NCBI GenBank assembly: GCA_029776255.1 | Contig: JAKOTN010000060.1 | Location: forward strand, 1-54,125 | Origin: Pseudomonadota bacterium | Lineage (GTDB): Bacteria; Pseudomonadota; Gammaproteobacteria; Burkholderiales; Rhodocyclaceae | Direction of reading: 5' to 3' | Length of the DNA: 54,125 nt | In this document: positions 28,783-36,978 of the stretch, in pieces | Layout: every line of letters begins with the position of its first letter | Position numbering within the stretch: position 1 is the stretch's first letter | Notes under the pieces: generated by a model | The model's database searches: none | What the model saw: the letters and a program-made list of their open reading frames with translations, nothing else | Told to the model about the DNA's origin: nothing | Translations under genes and position numbers: made by a program

Positions 28783-29232
28783 TCAAACAGCGGTCAGGCG
28801 ACTTTTGACCAGCCGGGAAACTTCGCTCATATCGGCACGCCCGGCCAGCATGGGTCGGAGATGGTTCATCACCTTGCCCATGTCCGCCGGTCCAACAGCG
28901 CAAGCCGTTGCAATGGCCTGCGTGATGGCATTTGCGATTTCGTTGTCGGAAAGCGCGGCCGGCAGATACGCGCGAAGCACCTCGATCTCGAATGTTTCGT
29001 TGTCCACCAGGTCGTTCCGTCCAGCAACGGCGAATTGCGCAATCGAATCACGACGCTGCTTGAGCATCTTGTTGATGACGACAACAATGTCGTCGTCGCC
29101 AAGTTCGATGCGCTCATCCACCTCTTTTTGCTTGATCGCCGCCATCAACAAACGGACCGCGCCGAGTCGGCGGGCATCACGAGCGCGCATCGCCGCCTTG
29201 ACATCTTCGTTGATACGCTCTTTCAGGGTCAT
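28783..29232 (-). CDS. yqeY: GatB/YqeY domain protein
   Basis: A 149-residue protein of the YqeY family: MTLKERINEDVKAAMRARDA, LGAVRLLMAAIKQKEVDERI, then DEDIVxVINKxxKQRRDS-like DDDIVVVINKMLKQRRDSIA and a C-terminal helical GatB-tail fold. The fold resembles the tRNA-binding tail of the GatB amidotransferase subunit, but the role is not established. ATG 29232 has GGAG 7 bases upstream, and a GTG just before it is also possible. The position between rpsU and dnaG is conserved in many proteobacteria. Confidence 0.9.
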   Translation of the reverse strand: MTLKERINEDVKAAMRARDARRLGAVRLLMAAIKQKEVDERIELGDDDIVVVINKMLKQRRDSIAQFAVAGRNDLVDNETFEIEVLRAYLPAALSDNEIANAITQAIATACAVGPADMGKVMNHLRPMLAGRADMSEVSRLVKSRLTAV

Positions 29233-29311
29233 CACGAAGCTCCTTATCCATCCACGGTTTTACTGCACGACACCGGCAGTTACACGCCGCCAACAAGTGT
29301 TAGCCCCCAAA

Positions 29312-29343
29312 CAAAGAAAGCCGCCTGACTAACGACAGGCGGC
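29312..29343 (-). terminator. Hairpin between rpsU and yqeY
   Basis: On the minus strand GCCGCCTG, loop TCGTTAGT, CAGGCGGC, then TTTCTTTGTTT. It lies 26 bases after the rpsU stop and would separate or attenuate rpsU from yqeY-dnaG-rpoD, as the known terminator does in the E. coli operon. Confidence 0.75.
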
Positions 29344-29368
29344 CATGCGCTAAACGCTCTGATTGATA

Positions 29369-29581
29369 TCAGTATAATTTTGGCGGCAAGGTCTGGCTGC
29401 GCATCCGCTTGTGGTGGCGCTTCACAGCAGCGGCCAGCTTGCGCTTACGCTCGGCCGTCGGCTTTTCATAAAACTCACGGGCGCGCAACTCGGTCAACAA
29501 ACCGGTTTTTTCGACAGTGCGCTTGAAACGACGAATCGCAACTTCAAACGGCTCATTTTCCTTCACGCGAATGGCTGGCAT
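29369..29581 (-). CDS. rpsU: 30S ribosomal protein S21
   Basis: A 70-residue S21 of the small ribosomal subunit, needed for 16S 3'-end accessibility during initiation. [20 protein letters not shown], then [20 protein letters not shown] and a highly basic tail ([20 protein letters not shown]) match the family at normal length. The start codon is preceded by a GGGATGA-like sequence. It heads the macromolecular synthesis operon. Confidence 0.97.
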   Translation of the reverse strand: MPAIRVKENEPFEVAIRRFKRTVEKTGLLTELRAREFYEKPTAERKRKLAAAVKRHHKRMRSQTLPPKLY

Positions 29582-29813
29582 CGACTCATCCCAAATTCAA
29601 AAACAGAAAACCACAAAAAAAGCGCGGCGAACCTGGAAGCCCCATTCGCATTTACGCTGAAATCGCACCAGCGCAAGCGCCCAAACCGGACCCAAGGCAA
29701 TTGCAAGACTTTATCGTGAGCACTAGAGCGCCTCGATAGCGAACTGGCGTTCTTTATTTCCAGTAAACCGAGCATGGCCTGAAGACGACACGCGGCGAAA
29801 CCCAGTCAAAACA

Positions 29814-29889
29814 TGGTGGGTCGGGCGAGACTCGAACTCGCGACCAATGGATTAAAAGTCCACTGCTCTACCGACTGAGCTACCAACCC
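29814..29889 (-). tRNA. tRNA-Lys (UUU)
   Basis: The minus strand folds as a 76-base cloverleaf including encoded CCA. Acceptor GGGTTGG pairs with CCGACCC, the D arm is AGCTCAGTCGGTAGAGC, the anticodon loop carries TTT between GTGGA-type stems, and the T arm contains GTTCGAGTC. It sits alone upstream of rpsU. Confidence 0.96.
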
Positions 29890-29903
29890 CCAAAAGCCGC
29901 AGG

Positions 29904-29932
29904 ATTCTATAGATACATCTAAATCCTGTCAA
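29904..29932 (-). promoter_or_regulatory. Sigma-70 promoter of tRNA-Lys
   Basis: Minus strand TTGACA (29927-29932), 17-base spacer, TAGAAT (29904-29909), about 8 bases before the likely start of transcription and 14 bases before the mature 5' end. Confidence 0.75.
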
Positions 29933-30122
29933 CACTGCCCAGCAACGCCGTTTGCAAGAGAGTTGTCGCTTCGGGCTGGATAACAAGGAGATAACCGCTG
30001 TTGGCAATTTTTCATGAAGTGGCACGAGTGGCTGAATAGTCGACGCACGAACTCGCGCCAGCGGAGGGGTTGTCGACTGACCCCCTGGAAGGCCCCTTCG
30101 CGGGTACGCAATGGGACGGCAA

Positions 30123-30668
30123 TCAGGGGAAACACTCCGCTTGCGCCAAACAATGGCCGGATGCGTCCTTGGCCGCAAGGATTGGCGGGGTGTCGATGGG
30201 CCAGCGTATTCCTAGCGCCGGATCGTTCCATAGCACGCTGCGCTCGTGTTGCGGCGCATAGTAATCAGTGGCTTTGTACAGGAATTCCGCTGTTTCGCTG
30301 AGCGTGAGAAAGCCGTGAGCAAAACCTTCAGGGATCCACAACTCTTTTTTGTTCTCCGCGCTCAAGCGCACGCCAACCCAGTGCCCGAAAGTCGGAGAAC
30401 TTCTTCGTAGGTCTACCGCAACATCAAAAACCTCGCCCTGAACCACTCGAACCAGCTTGCCTTGCGGATTGCATATCTGGTAGTGCAGTCCGCGGAGGAC
30501 ATTTTTCACGCTCGCGGAATGGTTATCCTGGACAAAATTTCTCTTCACGCCGGTCACCTGCTCAAAAACACGAGCATTGAACGATTCGAAGAAAAACCCG
30601 CGTTGGTCACCGAACACCTTCGGCTCAAGCACCAAGACCTCCGGAATCGCTGTTGGGACCGCGCGCAT
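30123..30668 (-). CDS. rmlC: dTDP-4-dehydrorhamnose 3,5-epimerase
   Basis: A 181-residue cupin epimerase converting dTDP-4-keto-6-deoxyglucose to the L-rhamnose precursor. FGDQRGFFFESFNARVFEQV, QDNHSASVKNVLRGLHYQ (with the catalytic His), GEVFDVAVDLRRSSPTFGHW, WIPEGFAHGFLTLS, and YKATDYYAPQHER (with the tyrosine) and WNDPALGI are all present. Its ATG overlaps the rmlA stop by one base. The partner genes rmlB and rmlD are not in this window. Confidence 0.95.
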   Translation of the reverse strand: MRAVPTAIPEVLVLEPKVFGDQRGFFFESFNARVFEQVTGVKRNFVQDNHSASVKNVLRGLHYQICNPQGKLVRVVQGEVFDVAVDLRRSSPTFGHWVGVRLSAENKKELWIPEGFAHGFLTLSETAEFLYKATDYYAPQHERSVLWNDPALGIRWPIDTPPILAAKDASGHCLAQAECFP

Positions 30669-31549
30669 CAGAGCACCCTCTCATTCAGTAGACGGAGGAG
30701 GTACTGTCCGTACCCGCTTTTGGCCAACGGTTGCGCCAGAGTTTGCAATTGGTTGGCGTCGATCCAGCCCTGTCTAAAAGCCAGTTCTTCCGGACACGCA
30801 ATCTTGAGTCCCTGGCGGTGCTCGACGGTGGCGATGAACTGCCCTGCCTCCAACAGACTTTCGTGGGTACCCGTATCGAGCCAGGCATAACCACGTCCCA
30901 TGATTTCAACGTTCAATTTGTCCCGTTCGAGATAAAGGCGATTGAGGTCGGTGATTTCCAGTTCGCCACGCGCTGAGGGCTTGAGTGATTTCGCCAGTTC
31001 GACGACCTCGCCATCGTAGAAATACAAACCGGTGACCGCGTAGTTCGATTTCGACCGCCTTGGTTTTTCCTCAAGGCTCAGAACCTTGCCGGAAATGTCG
31101 AATTCAGCAACGCCGTACCGCTCCGGATCCTGAACATGGTAGGCAAACACGGTGGCACCTTGCGAGCGGGAATCCGCGCTGCGAAGTAGTTTGTGCAACT
31201 CATGTCCGTAATAAATGTTGTCGCCAAGCACCAGCGCGGAAGGGCTGTCGCCAATAAACCCGTCGCCGAGAATAAACGCCTGCGCCAGGCCATCCGGACT
31301 CGGTTGGACGACATAGCGGAAGCTCAGGCCCCACTGAGAACCGTCGCCGAAAAGTTGCTCGAAGCGCGGCGTATCTTGCGGGGTCGAAATGATCAGGATA
31401 TCGCGGATTCCCGCCAGCATCAGGGTGCTGAGCGGATAGTAGATCATCGGTTTGTCGAACACGGGCAGCAATTGCTTGCTGATTGCCAGAGTGGCGGGAT
31501 GCAGGCGGGTACCGGAGCCTCCAGCCAGAATAATGCCTTTGCGTTTCAC
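30668..31549 (-). CDS. rmlA: Glucose-1-phosphate thymidylyltransferase
   Basis: A 293-residue nucleotidyltransferase making dTDP-glucose, the first step of dTDP-L-rhamnose synthesis. The N-terminus [20 protein letters not shown] holds the nucleotide-binding loop. [41 protein letters not shown] and [20 protein letters not shown] are standard RmlA motifs. The start is GTG at 31549 (AAAGG 6 bases upstream), giving the normal N-terminus; open frame to 31804 is arginine-rich and not homologous. It is coupled to rmlC. Confidence 0.94.
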   Translation of the reverse strand: MKRKGIILAGGSGTRLHPATLAISKQLLPVFDKPMIYYPLSTLMLAGIRDILIISTPQDTPRFEQLFGDGSQWGLSFRYVVQPSPDGLAQAFILGDGFIGDSPSALVLGDNIYYGHELHKLLRSADSRSQGATVFAYHVQDPERYGVAEFDISGKVLSLEEKPRRSKSNYAVTGLYFYDGEVVELAKSLKPSARGELEITDLNRLYLERDKLNVEIMGRGYAWLDTGTHESLLEAGQFIATVEHRQGLKIACPEELAFRQGWIDANQLQTLAQPLAKSGYGQYLLRLLNERVL

Positions 31550-31883
31550 AACGAGCCTTTCAAGCGAAATAGACGGTAAATCACCGTGATTCTTCCTTAC
31601 TTCTCGAGCAGTCCTAGCGTTTCCTGCGGAAGAGAATTGCTCACCTCCCCATTCTAAGGCGAGACGCGTCGAACCGCGCCGTGTAAGACCCCGTTGCTGA
31701 AGCGAGGTTTTTTCTGAATCGCGGAACAACGGCGGTCTGGTCGCCACGCTTAGAGCCGATGGAATGGGACTGAGGCGCGTTTTGTCCAGTTTATCCCGCG
31801 ACATCGCTTAAAATTCGATCCTCAATGAGGTGACTGCGGCAGCCCCTCGCCAACAAACGCATTGATGAACCCAGCCAGAAGCC
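31550..31883. other. Intergenic region between divergent rmlA and phosphatase genes
   Basis: About 330 bases. The minus-strand frame stays open but the translation is not protein-like. A promoter for each direction is expected, but no convincing hexamer pair was found; TAAAAT near 31810 could be a -10 without a well-spaced -35. Confidence 0.5.
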
Positions 31884-32519
31884 ATGCATACCACCCGATT
31901 TTGCGTCGTCCGGCACGGCGAAACCACTTGGAACGCCGAAAAACGGATTCAGGGACACATCGATGTCGGTCTAAACGCCGTTGGTCTTGCCCAGGCGGAC
32001 GCGGCGGCGAATTGGCTTTCAGGTCAAACGATAGCGGCGCTTTACAGCAGCGATTTGCAGCGCGCCTTGCAAACGGCGCAACGCATAGCGGCTATGCTCA
32101 ACAAGGTGGTGACTTCGCGGCCGGAGTTTCGCGAGCGCCGCTACGGCTTGTTTGAAGGGCGCACGTATGAAGAGTCGCGCGCGACCTATCCGCTCGAGTA
32201 TGGCGCGTTCGAAAGGCGCGAACCGGATTTCATCATTCCCGGCGGCGAGAGCCTTCAACAGTTGCATCACCGGGTCTGCGGCGGATTGCAACGAATCGCG
32301 GCCGACCATCCTGGCGAAACCGTTGTTGTCGTGACGCACGGGGGTGTTCTCGACATCATCAATCGCCTGGTTCGCGGCACTCCGCTGGTCAAACCACGTG
32401 ATTTCTTGATTCCCAATGCCGGGATAAGCTGGATCAGCGTCTGCGATGGCGTCTGGCGTTTGGACGCGTGGGGGCAGACCGCGCATTTGGCAACGGTCGG
32501 ACTCGACGAATTGCCCTGA
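31884..32519 (+). CDS. Histidine phosphatase family protein (phosphoglycerate-mutase-like)
   Basis: A 211-residue protein of the histidine phosphatase superfamily. The catalytic RHGET (VVRHGETTWNAEKRIQGHID) lies at residues ~10-13. SSDLQRALQTAQRIA, the acidic catalytic ERRYGLFEGRTYEE and the second histidine in VVVVTHGGVLDIINR are all in place. Members include cofactor-dependent phosphoglycerate mutases and alpha-ribazole or nucleotide phosphatases, and the sequence alone does not choose. It lies upstream of metY on the same strand with a 113-base gap. Confidence 0.88.
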   Translation: MHTTRFCVVRHGETTWNAEKRIQGHIDVGLNAVGLAQADAAANWLSGQTIAALYSSDLQRALQTAQRIAAMLNKVVTSRPEFRERRYGLFEGRTYEESRATYPLEYGAFERREPDFIIPGGESLQQLHHRVCGGLQRIAADHPGETVVVVTHGGVLDIINRLVRGTPLVKPRDFLIPNAGISWISVCDGVWRLDAWGQTAHLATVGLDELP

Positions 32520-32632
32520 GCGCCCCGCATGCGCCGATGCCGACGGTCGCGGAAGATGCGCCTGAGCGCGGGTGCTAAGATTCACCCTTTCCGCCACGCG
32601 GACAACATTACCTCAAATGAAGGGAGCACCAA

Positions 32633-33916
32633 ATGAAGCTCGAAACTCTCGCCGTACACGCCGGCTATACCCCGGAACCGACCACCAAATCGGTGGCCGT
32701 GCCCATTTATCAGACCGTGTCGTATTCCTTCGACAACACGCAGCACGGAGCCGACCTGTTCGATCTCAAGGTAGCCGGCAATATCTACACCCGGATCATG
32801 AATCCGACGCAGGACGTGCTGGAAAAGCGCGTGGCGGCCATGGAGGGCGGCATAGCCGGATTGGCGCTGGCGTCGGGACAAGCGGCGATCACCTACGCGA
32901 TCCAGACCATTTCAGAAGCCGGCGACAACATCGTCTCGGCGTCCACTCTTTATGGTGGTACCTACAATCTTTTCGCGCACACCCTGCCGCAATACGGTAT
33001 CGAGGTCCGTTTCGCCAACCATGCCGATCCCGCCAGCTTTGAAAAACTGATCGACGATAAAACCAAAGCCCTGTATTGCGAATCGGTCGGCAATCCGCTC
33101 GGCAATATCACCGATTTCGAAAAGCTCGCCGAAATCGCTCATCGGCACGGCGTTCCGCTGATCGTCGACAACACCGTTCCCTCACCGTATCTTTGCCGGC
33201 CGTTCGAGCATGGCGCGGATATCGTCGTTCACTCGCTGACCAAATACATCGGCGGGCATGGCAACTCGATCGGCGGCATGATCGTCGATAGCGGCCGTTT
33301 TCCCTGGGCCGAACACAAAACCCGCTTCAAGCGCCTGAACGAGCCGGATGTGTCCTACCACGGCGTGGTGTATACCGAAGCACTGGGACCAGCCGCCTAC
33401 ATCGGCCGCGCGCGCGTCGTGCCCTTGCGCAACATGGGCGCCGCCATCTCGCCGCTCAACTGCTTCATGATCCTGCAAGGGCTGGAAACGCTACCGCTAC
33501 GCATGGAGCGCATCTGCGAAAACACCGAAAAAATCGCGGCCTACCTCAAGGGGCATGCCAAGGTGGCGTGGGTCAACTACGCCGGCCTGGCCGACCATCC
33601 GGACAACGCGCTGGTACGTAAATACATGGGAGGGCGCGCATCCGGCATTCTGACCTTTGGCGTCAAGGGTAGCCATTGCAGCGGGGCCGAAGCGGGTGGC
33701 CGCTTTCAGGACGCCTTGCAGTTATTTACCCGCCTGGTGAATATTGGCGACAACAAATCCCTGGCCTGCCATCCGGCGTCGACCACCCACCGCCAGTTGT
33801 CGCCGGCGGAACTGGTCAAGGCTGGCGTTTCGGAAGAAACGATTCGCCTGTCGGTTGGCATTGAACACATCGACGACTTGCTCGCCGATCTGGAGCAAGC
33901 GCTGGCCACCGCGTGA
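32633..33916 (+). CDS. metY: O-acetylhomoserine aminocarboxypropyltransferase (sulfhydrylase)
   Basis: A 427-residue PLP enzyme joining O-acetylhomoserine with sulfide to give homocysteine. Motifs: LETLAVHAGYTPEPTTKSVA, VPIYQTVSYSFDNTQHGADL, SGQAAITYAIQTISEAGDNI, the PLP-lysine region VHSLTKYIGGHGNSIGG, and the C-terminal CHPASTTHRQLSPAELVKAG and RLSVGIEHIDDLLADLEQAL. Length (427) fits MetY rather than the shorter MetB/MetZ. GAAGGGAG lies 7 bases before the ATG. It offers a use for the sulfide produced from sulfate taken up by the loci at 1848-4725. Confidence 0.93.
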   Translation: MKLETLAVHAGYTPEPTTKSVAVPIYQTVSYSFDNTQHGADLFDLKVAGNIYTRIMNPTQDVLEKRVAAMEGGIAGLALASGQAAITYAIQTISEAGDNIVSASTLYGGTYNLFAHTLPQYGIEVRFANHADPASFEKLIDDKTKALYCESVGNPLGNITDFEKLAEIAHRHGVPLIVDNTVPSPYLCRPFEHGADIVVHSLTKYIGGHGNSIGGMIVDSGRFPWAEHKTRFKRLNEPDVSYHGVVYTEALGPAAYIGRARVVPLRNMGAAISPLNCFMILQGLETLPLRMERICENTEKIAAYLKGHAKVAWVNYAGLADHPDNALVRKYMGGRASGILTFGVKGSHCSGAEAGGRFQDALQLFTRLVNIGDNKSLACHPASTTHRQLSPAELVKAGVSEETIRLSVGIEHIDDLLADLEQALATA

Positions 33917-33926
33917 TGCCGCCGCT

Positions 33927-33966
33927 GGCTGCCGCCGCGCAAACACAGCGAAAGCGCGCGGCAGCC
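33927..33966. terminator. Long hairpin between convergent metY and zapE
   Basis: GGCTGCCG(C)CGCGC, loop AAACACAGCGAAA, GCGCGCGGCAGCC: thirteen pairs with one bulged C. It sits in the 66-base gap between two convergent stop codons, so it may end both transcripts, though no T-run follows. Confidence 0.55.
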
Positions 33967-33982
33967 GAGGCGACATCGCCGC

Positions 33983-35095
33983 TCACGACAAGTGCGGCAG
34001 ACCCAGATACTCGCGTGAGCGCATTTCGGTCAGCCGGCTGGCGGTGCGGAAAAACTCACTGGCCTGCGTCCCTTGCGTGTAAAGCCGTTCCGGGCCGCAA
34101 TCCGCCGTGGCGATGAGCTTGACCTTGTGATCGTAGAAAATATCGACCAGCCAGGTAAAACGCCGCGCTTCCGAGGACATGCTGGCCGACATCCTTGGAA
34201 TCGCCGACAGCAGCACCGTGTGATACGCGCGCGCCAGTTCCAGGTAATCGTTTTGCGATCGCGGCCCACCGCACAGCGACTTGAAGTCGAACCAGATCAC
34301 CCCATGACCGCGCCGTTGGGTGGGGATTTCCCGGCCAAGAATTTCGATGGCGCCGCCAGGTTCGCCCTCGCCACCGGCGATGGCAGTGAAATATTCGGCC
34401 ATTTTCAATTCGGCCGCGCTATCCGCCGGGTAGTGGAAAATTTCCACCTGCTCCAGCGTCCGCAAGCGGTAATCGACGCCGGCATCGATTTCCAGCACGT
34501 CCAGCCGCGACTTGAGCAATGCGATGGTCGGCAGAAAATTTTCGCGTTGCAGACCGTTTGGATACAGGCGGTCCGGCGGGTAATTGGAAGTCATCACAAA
34601 GACCACGCCGCGCTCGAACAATGCCTCGAGCAAGCGTCCGAGGATCATCGCGTCGGCGATATCGGAGACGTGAAACTCGTCGAAACAGAGCAATCGGACT
34701 TCCGAGGCAATACGCTCCGCCACGCGCAACAACGGATCGCTTTCGCCCTTGAGTTCGTTCAACCGCCGGTGGATTCCGTGCATGAAGGCGTGAAAGTGAA
34801 TCCGCCGCTTGCGCCGGTAAGGCACCGAATCGAAAAAACAATCCATCAAAAAACTCTTGCCGCGTCCGACGCCACCCCAGAAATAAACACCGCGTGGCAC
34901 GGGCGGCGGCGAAAAAAACCGCCTCAAGGTGCCGCGACGGCCGACCTTGAACGACAACAAGTCGTAATAAAGACGTTGCAGACGCTCGGCCGCGGCGCGC
35001 TGCGCCCCATCGGCGGTGAAATGCCGCTCGGCGAGGACGCGTTCGTAGGCATCGAGCATGCCGCGCTCGGGAACTTTGAGGACTCTGTGAGGCAT
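33983..35095 (-). CDS. zapE: Cell division ATPase ZapE (AFG1 family)
   Basis: A 370-residue AAA+ type ATPase that associates with the Z-ring and destabilises FtsZ bundles under stress. Walker A GGVGRGKSFLMD, FHAFMHGIHRRL, Walker B VRLLCFDEFHVSDIADAMIL, FVMTSNYPPDRLYPNGLQRE and the C-terminal FTWLVDIFYDHKVKLIATAD are the AFG1/ZapE signature. ATG 35095 gives the usual length. It faces metY and is followed upstream by queD after 142 bases. Confidence 0.93.
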   Translation of the reverse strand: MPHRVLKVPERGMLDAYERVLAERHFTADGAQRAAAERLQRLYYDLLSFKVGRRGTLRRFFSPPPVPRGVYFWGGVGRGKSFLMDCFFDSVPYRRKRRIHFHAFMHGIHRRLNELKGESDPLLRVAERIASEVRLLCFDEFHVSDIADAMILGRLLEALFERGVVFVMTSNYPPDRLYPNGLQRENFLPTIALLKSRLDVLEIDAGVDYRLRTLEQVEIFHYPADSAAELKMAEYFTAIAGGEGEPGGAIEILGREIPTQRRGHGVIWFDFKSLCGGPRSQNDYLELARAYHTVLLSAIPRMSASMSSEARRFTWLVDIFYDHKVKLIATADCGPERLYTQGTQASEFFRTASRLTEMRSREYLGLPHLS

Positions 35096-35237
35096 CAGTT
35101 ACTTTCCGGTGTTCGGAGGAGATTGATCGTCCCGACAGGCTGGACGATGGGCTGGCCGATCGAAATCGCCGCGAGTGCCGGGTCGTTCTGGGCTGGCCGC
35201 GGCAATGTCGAAATTCTAAACCATCGCCGCCGAAACG

Positions 35238-35711
35238 TCAGAGGCCAAAAGCCGACGCCGGCCCAAGCGCGGGGCGCACCGCGTCGGCCCAGCAGTTCGG
35301 CGTTTCGTAGAGTCGCAGGCGCTCCAGGCGCAAGTGGTTGCCATAGGTGTCGCGATAGACGGCGTCCAGAATGGTAAAAGCCGTCTGCGCCAGATTTTCG
35401 GCCGTCGGCACGCGCGCCAGCACCACCGTCTTGTGTTCCGGCAGCGATTCGAGGAATTGCCGCACCGACGAGTCGCCGGCGTAAACCAGGAAAGCATGAT
35501 CCCACGCGTCGACCAAGTGTTGCGAAGCCAGCGCCTTGACGTCGGAGAAGTCCATCACCATCCCGTTGGCTGGGTCGCCATCCTGTTGGATGATATCGCC
35601 GGCGAGCGTGATTTCGATCGCGTAACGGTGACCATGGAGGTGGCGACACTGGCTTCGATGGTCGGGAATGCGGTGGCCCGCGTCGAATTCGAGGCGACGG
35701 GTAATGAACAT
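35238..35711 (-). CDS. queD: 6-carboxytetrahydropterin synthase QueD
   Basis: A 157-residue PTPS/QueD enzyme converting dihydroneopterin triphosphate to 6-carboxytetrahydropterin for queuosine. MFITRRLEFDAGHRIPDHRS and CRHLHGHRYAIEITLAGD hold the catalytic Cys22 and zinc-binding His13, His26 and His28; MVMDFSDVKALASQHLVDAW, DHAFLVY and VPTAENLAQTAF follow. The length, longer than the ~120-residue canonical QueD, comes from an inserted middle segment often seen in betaproteobacteria. The other que genes are elsewhere. Confidence 0.9.
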   Translation of the reverse strand: MFITRRLEFDAGHRIPDHRSQCRHLHGHRYAIEITLAGDIIQQDGDPANGMVMDFSDVKALASQHLVDAWDHAFLVYAGDSSVRQFLESLPEHKTVVLARVPTAENLAQTAFTILDAVYRDTYGNHLRLERLRLYETPNCWADAVRPALGPASAFGL

Positions 35712-35784
35712 CGGAGAGGCTTAAAAAAACAGCGATTGTAACATCGCCATTTTCCGGCATCCGGCCGACTGGAGGGCGGCGATG

Positions 35785-35812
35785 TTGGCACCAACAAGCG
35801 CGGTGTTAGAAT
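35785..35812 (+). promoter_or_regulatory. Sigma-70 promoter of the FecR-SPOR gene
   Basis: TTGGCA (35785-35790), 16 bases, TAGAAT (35807-35812), with transcription start expected about 25 bases before the ATG at 35846. Confidence 0.6.
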
Positions 35813-35845
35813 CATGGCCTTCTCTCCCGTCGCGAAGGACTGTTG

Positions 35846-36868
35846 ATGAACAGGTATCGCACGCATTTTTCAATTGCCGGCCTGCTGGCGATTGCCCTGT
35901 TGTCGCAAACGTCGATGGCGGAAGAAAAGCCGGATGCTCTGGTGGATGGACTTCGCTCGCCGGCCTGGGTGGAACGACAGGGGGAACGGCGGGCGCTGTC
36001 GTCCGGATTTCAATTGAACAATCGCGACCGCGTCGTGACCGGTTCGGACGCGCGGGTGCGCATTCGGCTGAAGGATGGCGCCGTTGTCGCACTGGGTGCC
36101 GATGCGCGAATGGAGATCAACGCGCTGGGCGTGCGCGGGCCGAATATCTTTACCGCGGCGCTGGACGTTCAGCAAGGCGCGATACGTTATAGCGCCGCCG
36201 CGCTGCCCGGCAAGCACCCGCCGCACGCGATCAACCTGCGCGTCGGGGCAATCGTTTCCAGCAGCCGCGGCACCGATCTGTTATGGGGAAGCACCGACCA
36301 AACCGGTGATCGCGTGTGCCTGCTGGAAGGGCGGATTGCCGTCCTACATCCGCAGGCTGAACCGCTGCAACTGACCGAGCCGTTGCATTGTTACGTTGCG
36401 CGCACCGGCGAGGGCGACGCGCCGCCAGCGCTTGAAGCAGTCACTTCGGAGCAGTTCGCCGTGTTTGTCGCTCAGACCGACATGCGAGTCGAAAACGGTG
36501 TCGACGACGCAACGACGATGGCGGCACAGGCAAAAACCCCTGCCCATACCCGGAACGCGACAGGCGACGCCACGACCCAGGCGATGCCACGTTTTCCGTC
36601 GCGTCCGGTCGCCCACGGGGGGCGCTGGACGGTCGATCTGGCGACGGTGGAGAGCGAAGCGGAGGCCCTGGCGCTTTACGACCGCGTCCGTGCCGCCGGC
36701 TACGCCGGGCGCATCAAGCCGTTGGCCACCGCCGGCGGTTACCGCTATGCGGTGCGGGTCGCCGCCTTGGCGAGCCGGGAAGACGCCGCCGCCGTTGCGG
36801 CCAGAATGGCGGAGGTGTTGGAGCGCACTTCGCCGGACAGTCCCCCGGTGGCGATTTCGCGGCGTTAG
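35846..36868 (+). CDS. Secreted FecR-domain protein with C-terminal SPOR domain
   Basis: A 340-residue exported protein. Residues 1-26 are a signal peptide (IAGLLAIALLSQTSMAEEKP). Residues ~50-170 form a FecR domain (NNRDRVVTGSDARVRIRLKD, GAVVALGADARMEINALGVR, GAIVSSSRGTDLLWG). After a linker rich in Ala and Thr, residues ~265-335 form a SPOR repeat (WTVDLATVESEAEALALYDR, then GYRYAVRVAALASREDAAAV). FecR domains are usually beta-rich scaffolds or sigma-regulator domains; SPOR binds denuded peptidoglycan at division sites. The combination suggests a periplasmic wall-associated protein. ATG 35846 follows GAAGGA. It precedes nirJ by 110 bases, with a separate promoter between. Confidence 0.75.
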   Translation: MNRYRTHFSIAGLLAIALLSQTSMAEEKPDALVDGLRSPAWVERQGERRALSSGFQLNNRDRVVTGSDARVRIRLKDGAVVALGADARMEINALGVRGPNIFTAALDVQQGAIRYSAAALPGKHPPHAINLRVGAIVSSSRGTDLLWGSTDQTGDRVCLLEGRIAVLHPQAEPLQLTEPLHCYVARTGEGDAPPALEAVTSEQFAVFVAQTDMRVENGVDDATTMAAQAKTPAHTRNATGDATTQAMPRFPSRPVAHGGRWTVDLATVESEAEALALYDRVRAAGYAGRIKPLATAGGYRYAVRVAALASREDAAAVAARMAEVLERTSPDSPPVAISRR

Positions 36869-36907
36869 ACATCGTTCGGATCGCCGGCCGGACAGTGCTC
36901 GTTAGCC

Positions 36908-36949
36908 TTGATACACATCAACGCGTCGACCGCCGGCCTGCTCTCTAAT
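36908..36949 (+). promoter_or_regulatory. FNR/DNR-type box and -10 element driving nirJ-nirN
   Basis: TTGATACACATCAA (36908-36921) is a perfect TTGAT-N4-ATCAA FNR/DNR/NNR operator. TCTAAT at 36944-36949 fits a -10. The predicted start near 36956 puts the operator centre at about -41.5, the classical class II activator position. This implies anaerobic and/or nitric-oxide activation of the operon. Confidence 0.85.
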
Positions 36950-36978
36950 AGGAGCCGCCATATTTCGAGGGCCGGGTA

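Noticed and set aside
29563-29775. Minus-strand 70-codon ORF between tRNA-Lys and rpsU
   Set aside because: No start context, no family, and mixed composition in a short AT-richer leader region; probably untranslated upstream sequence of rpsU.
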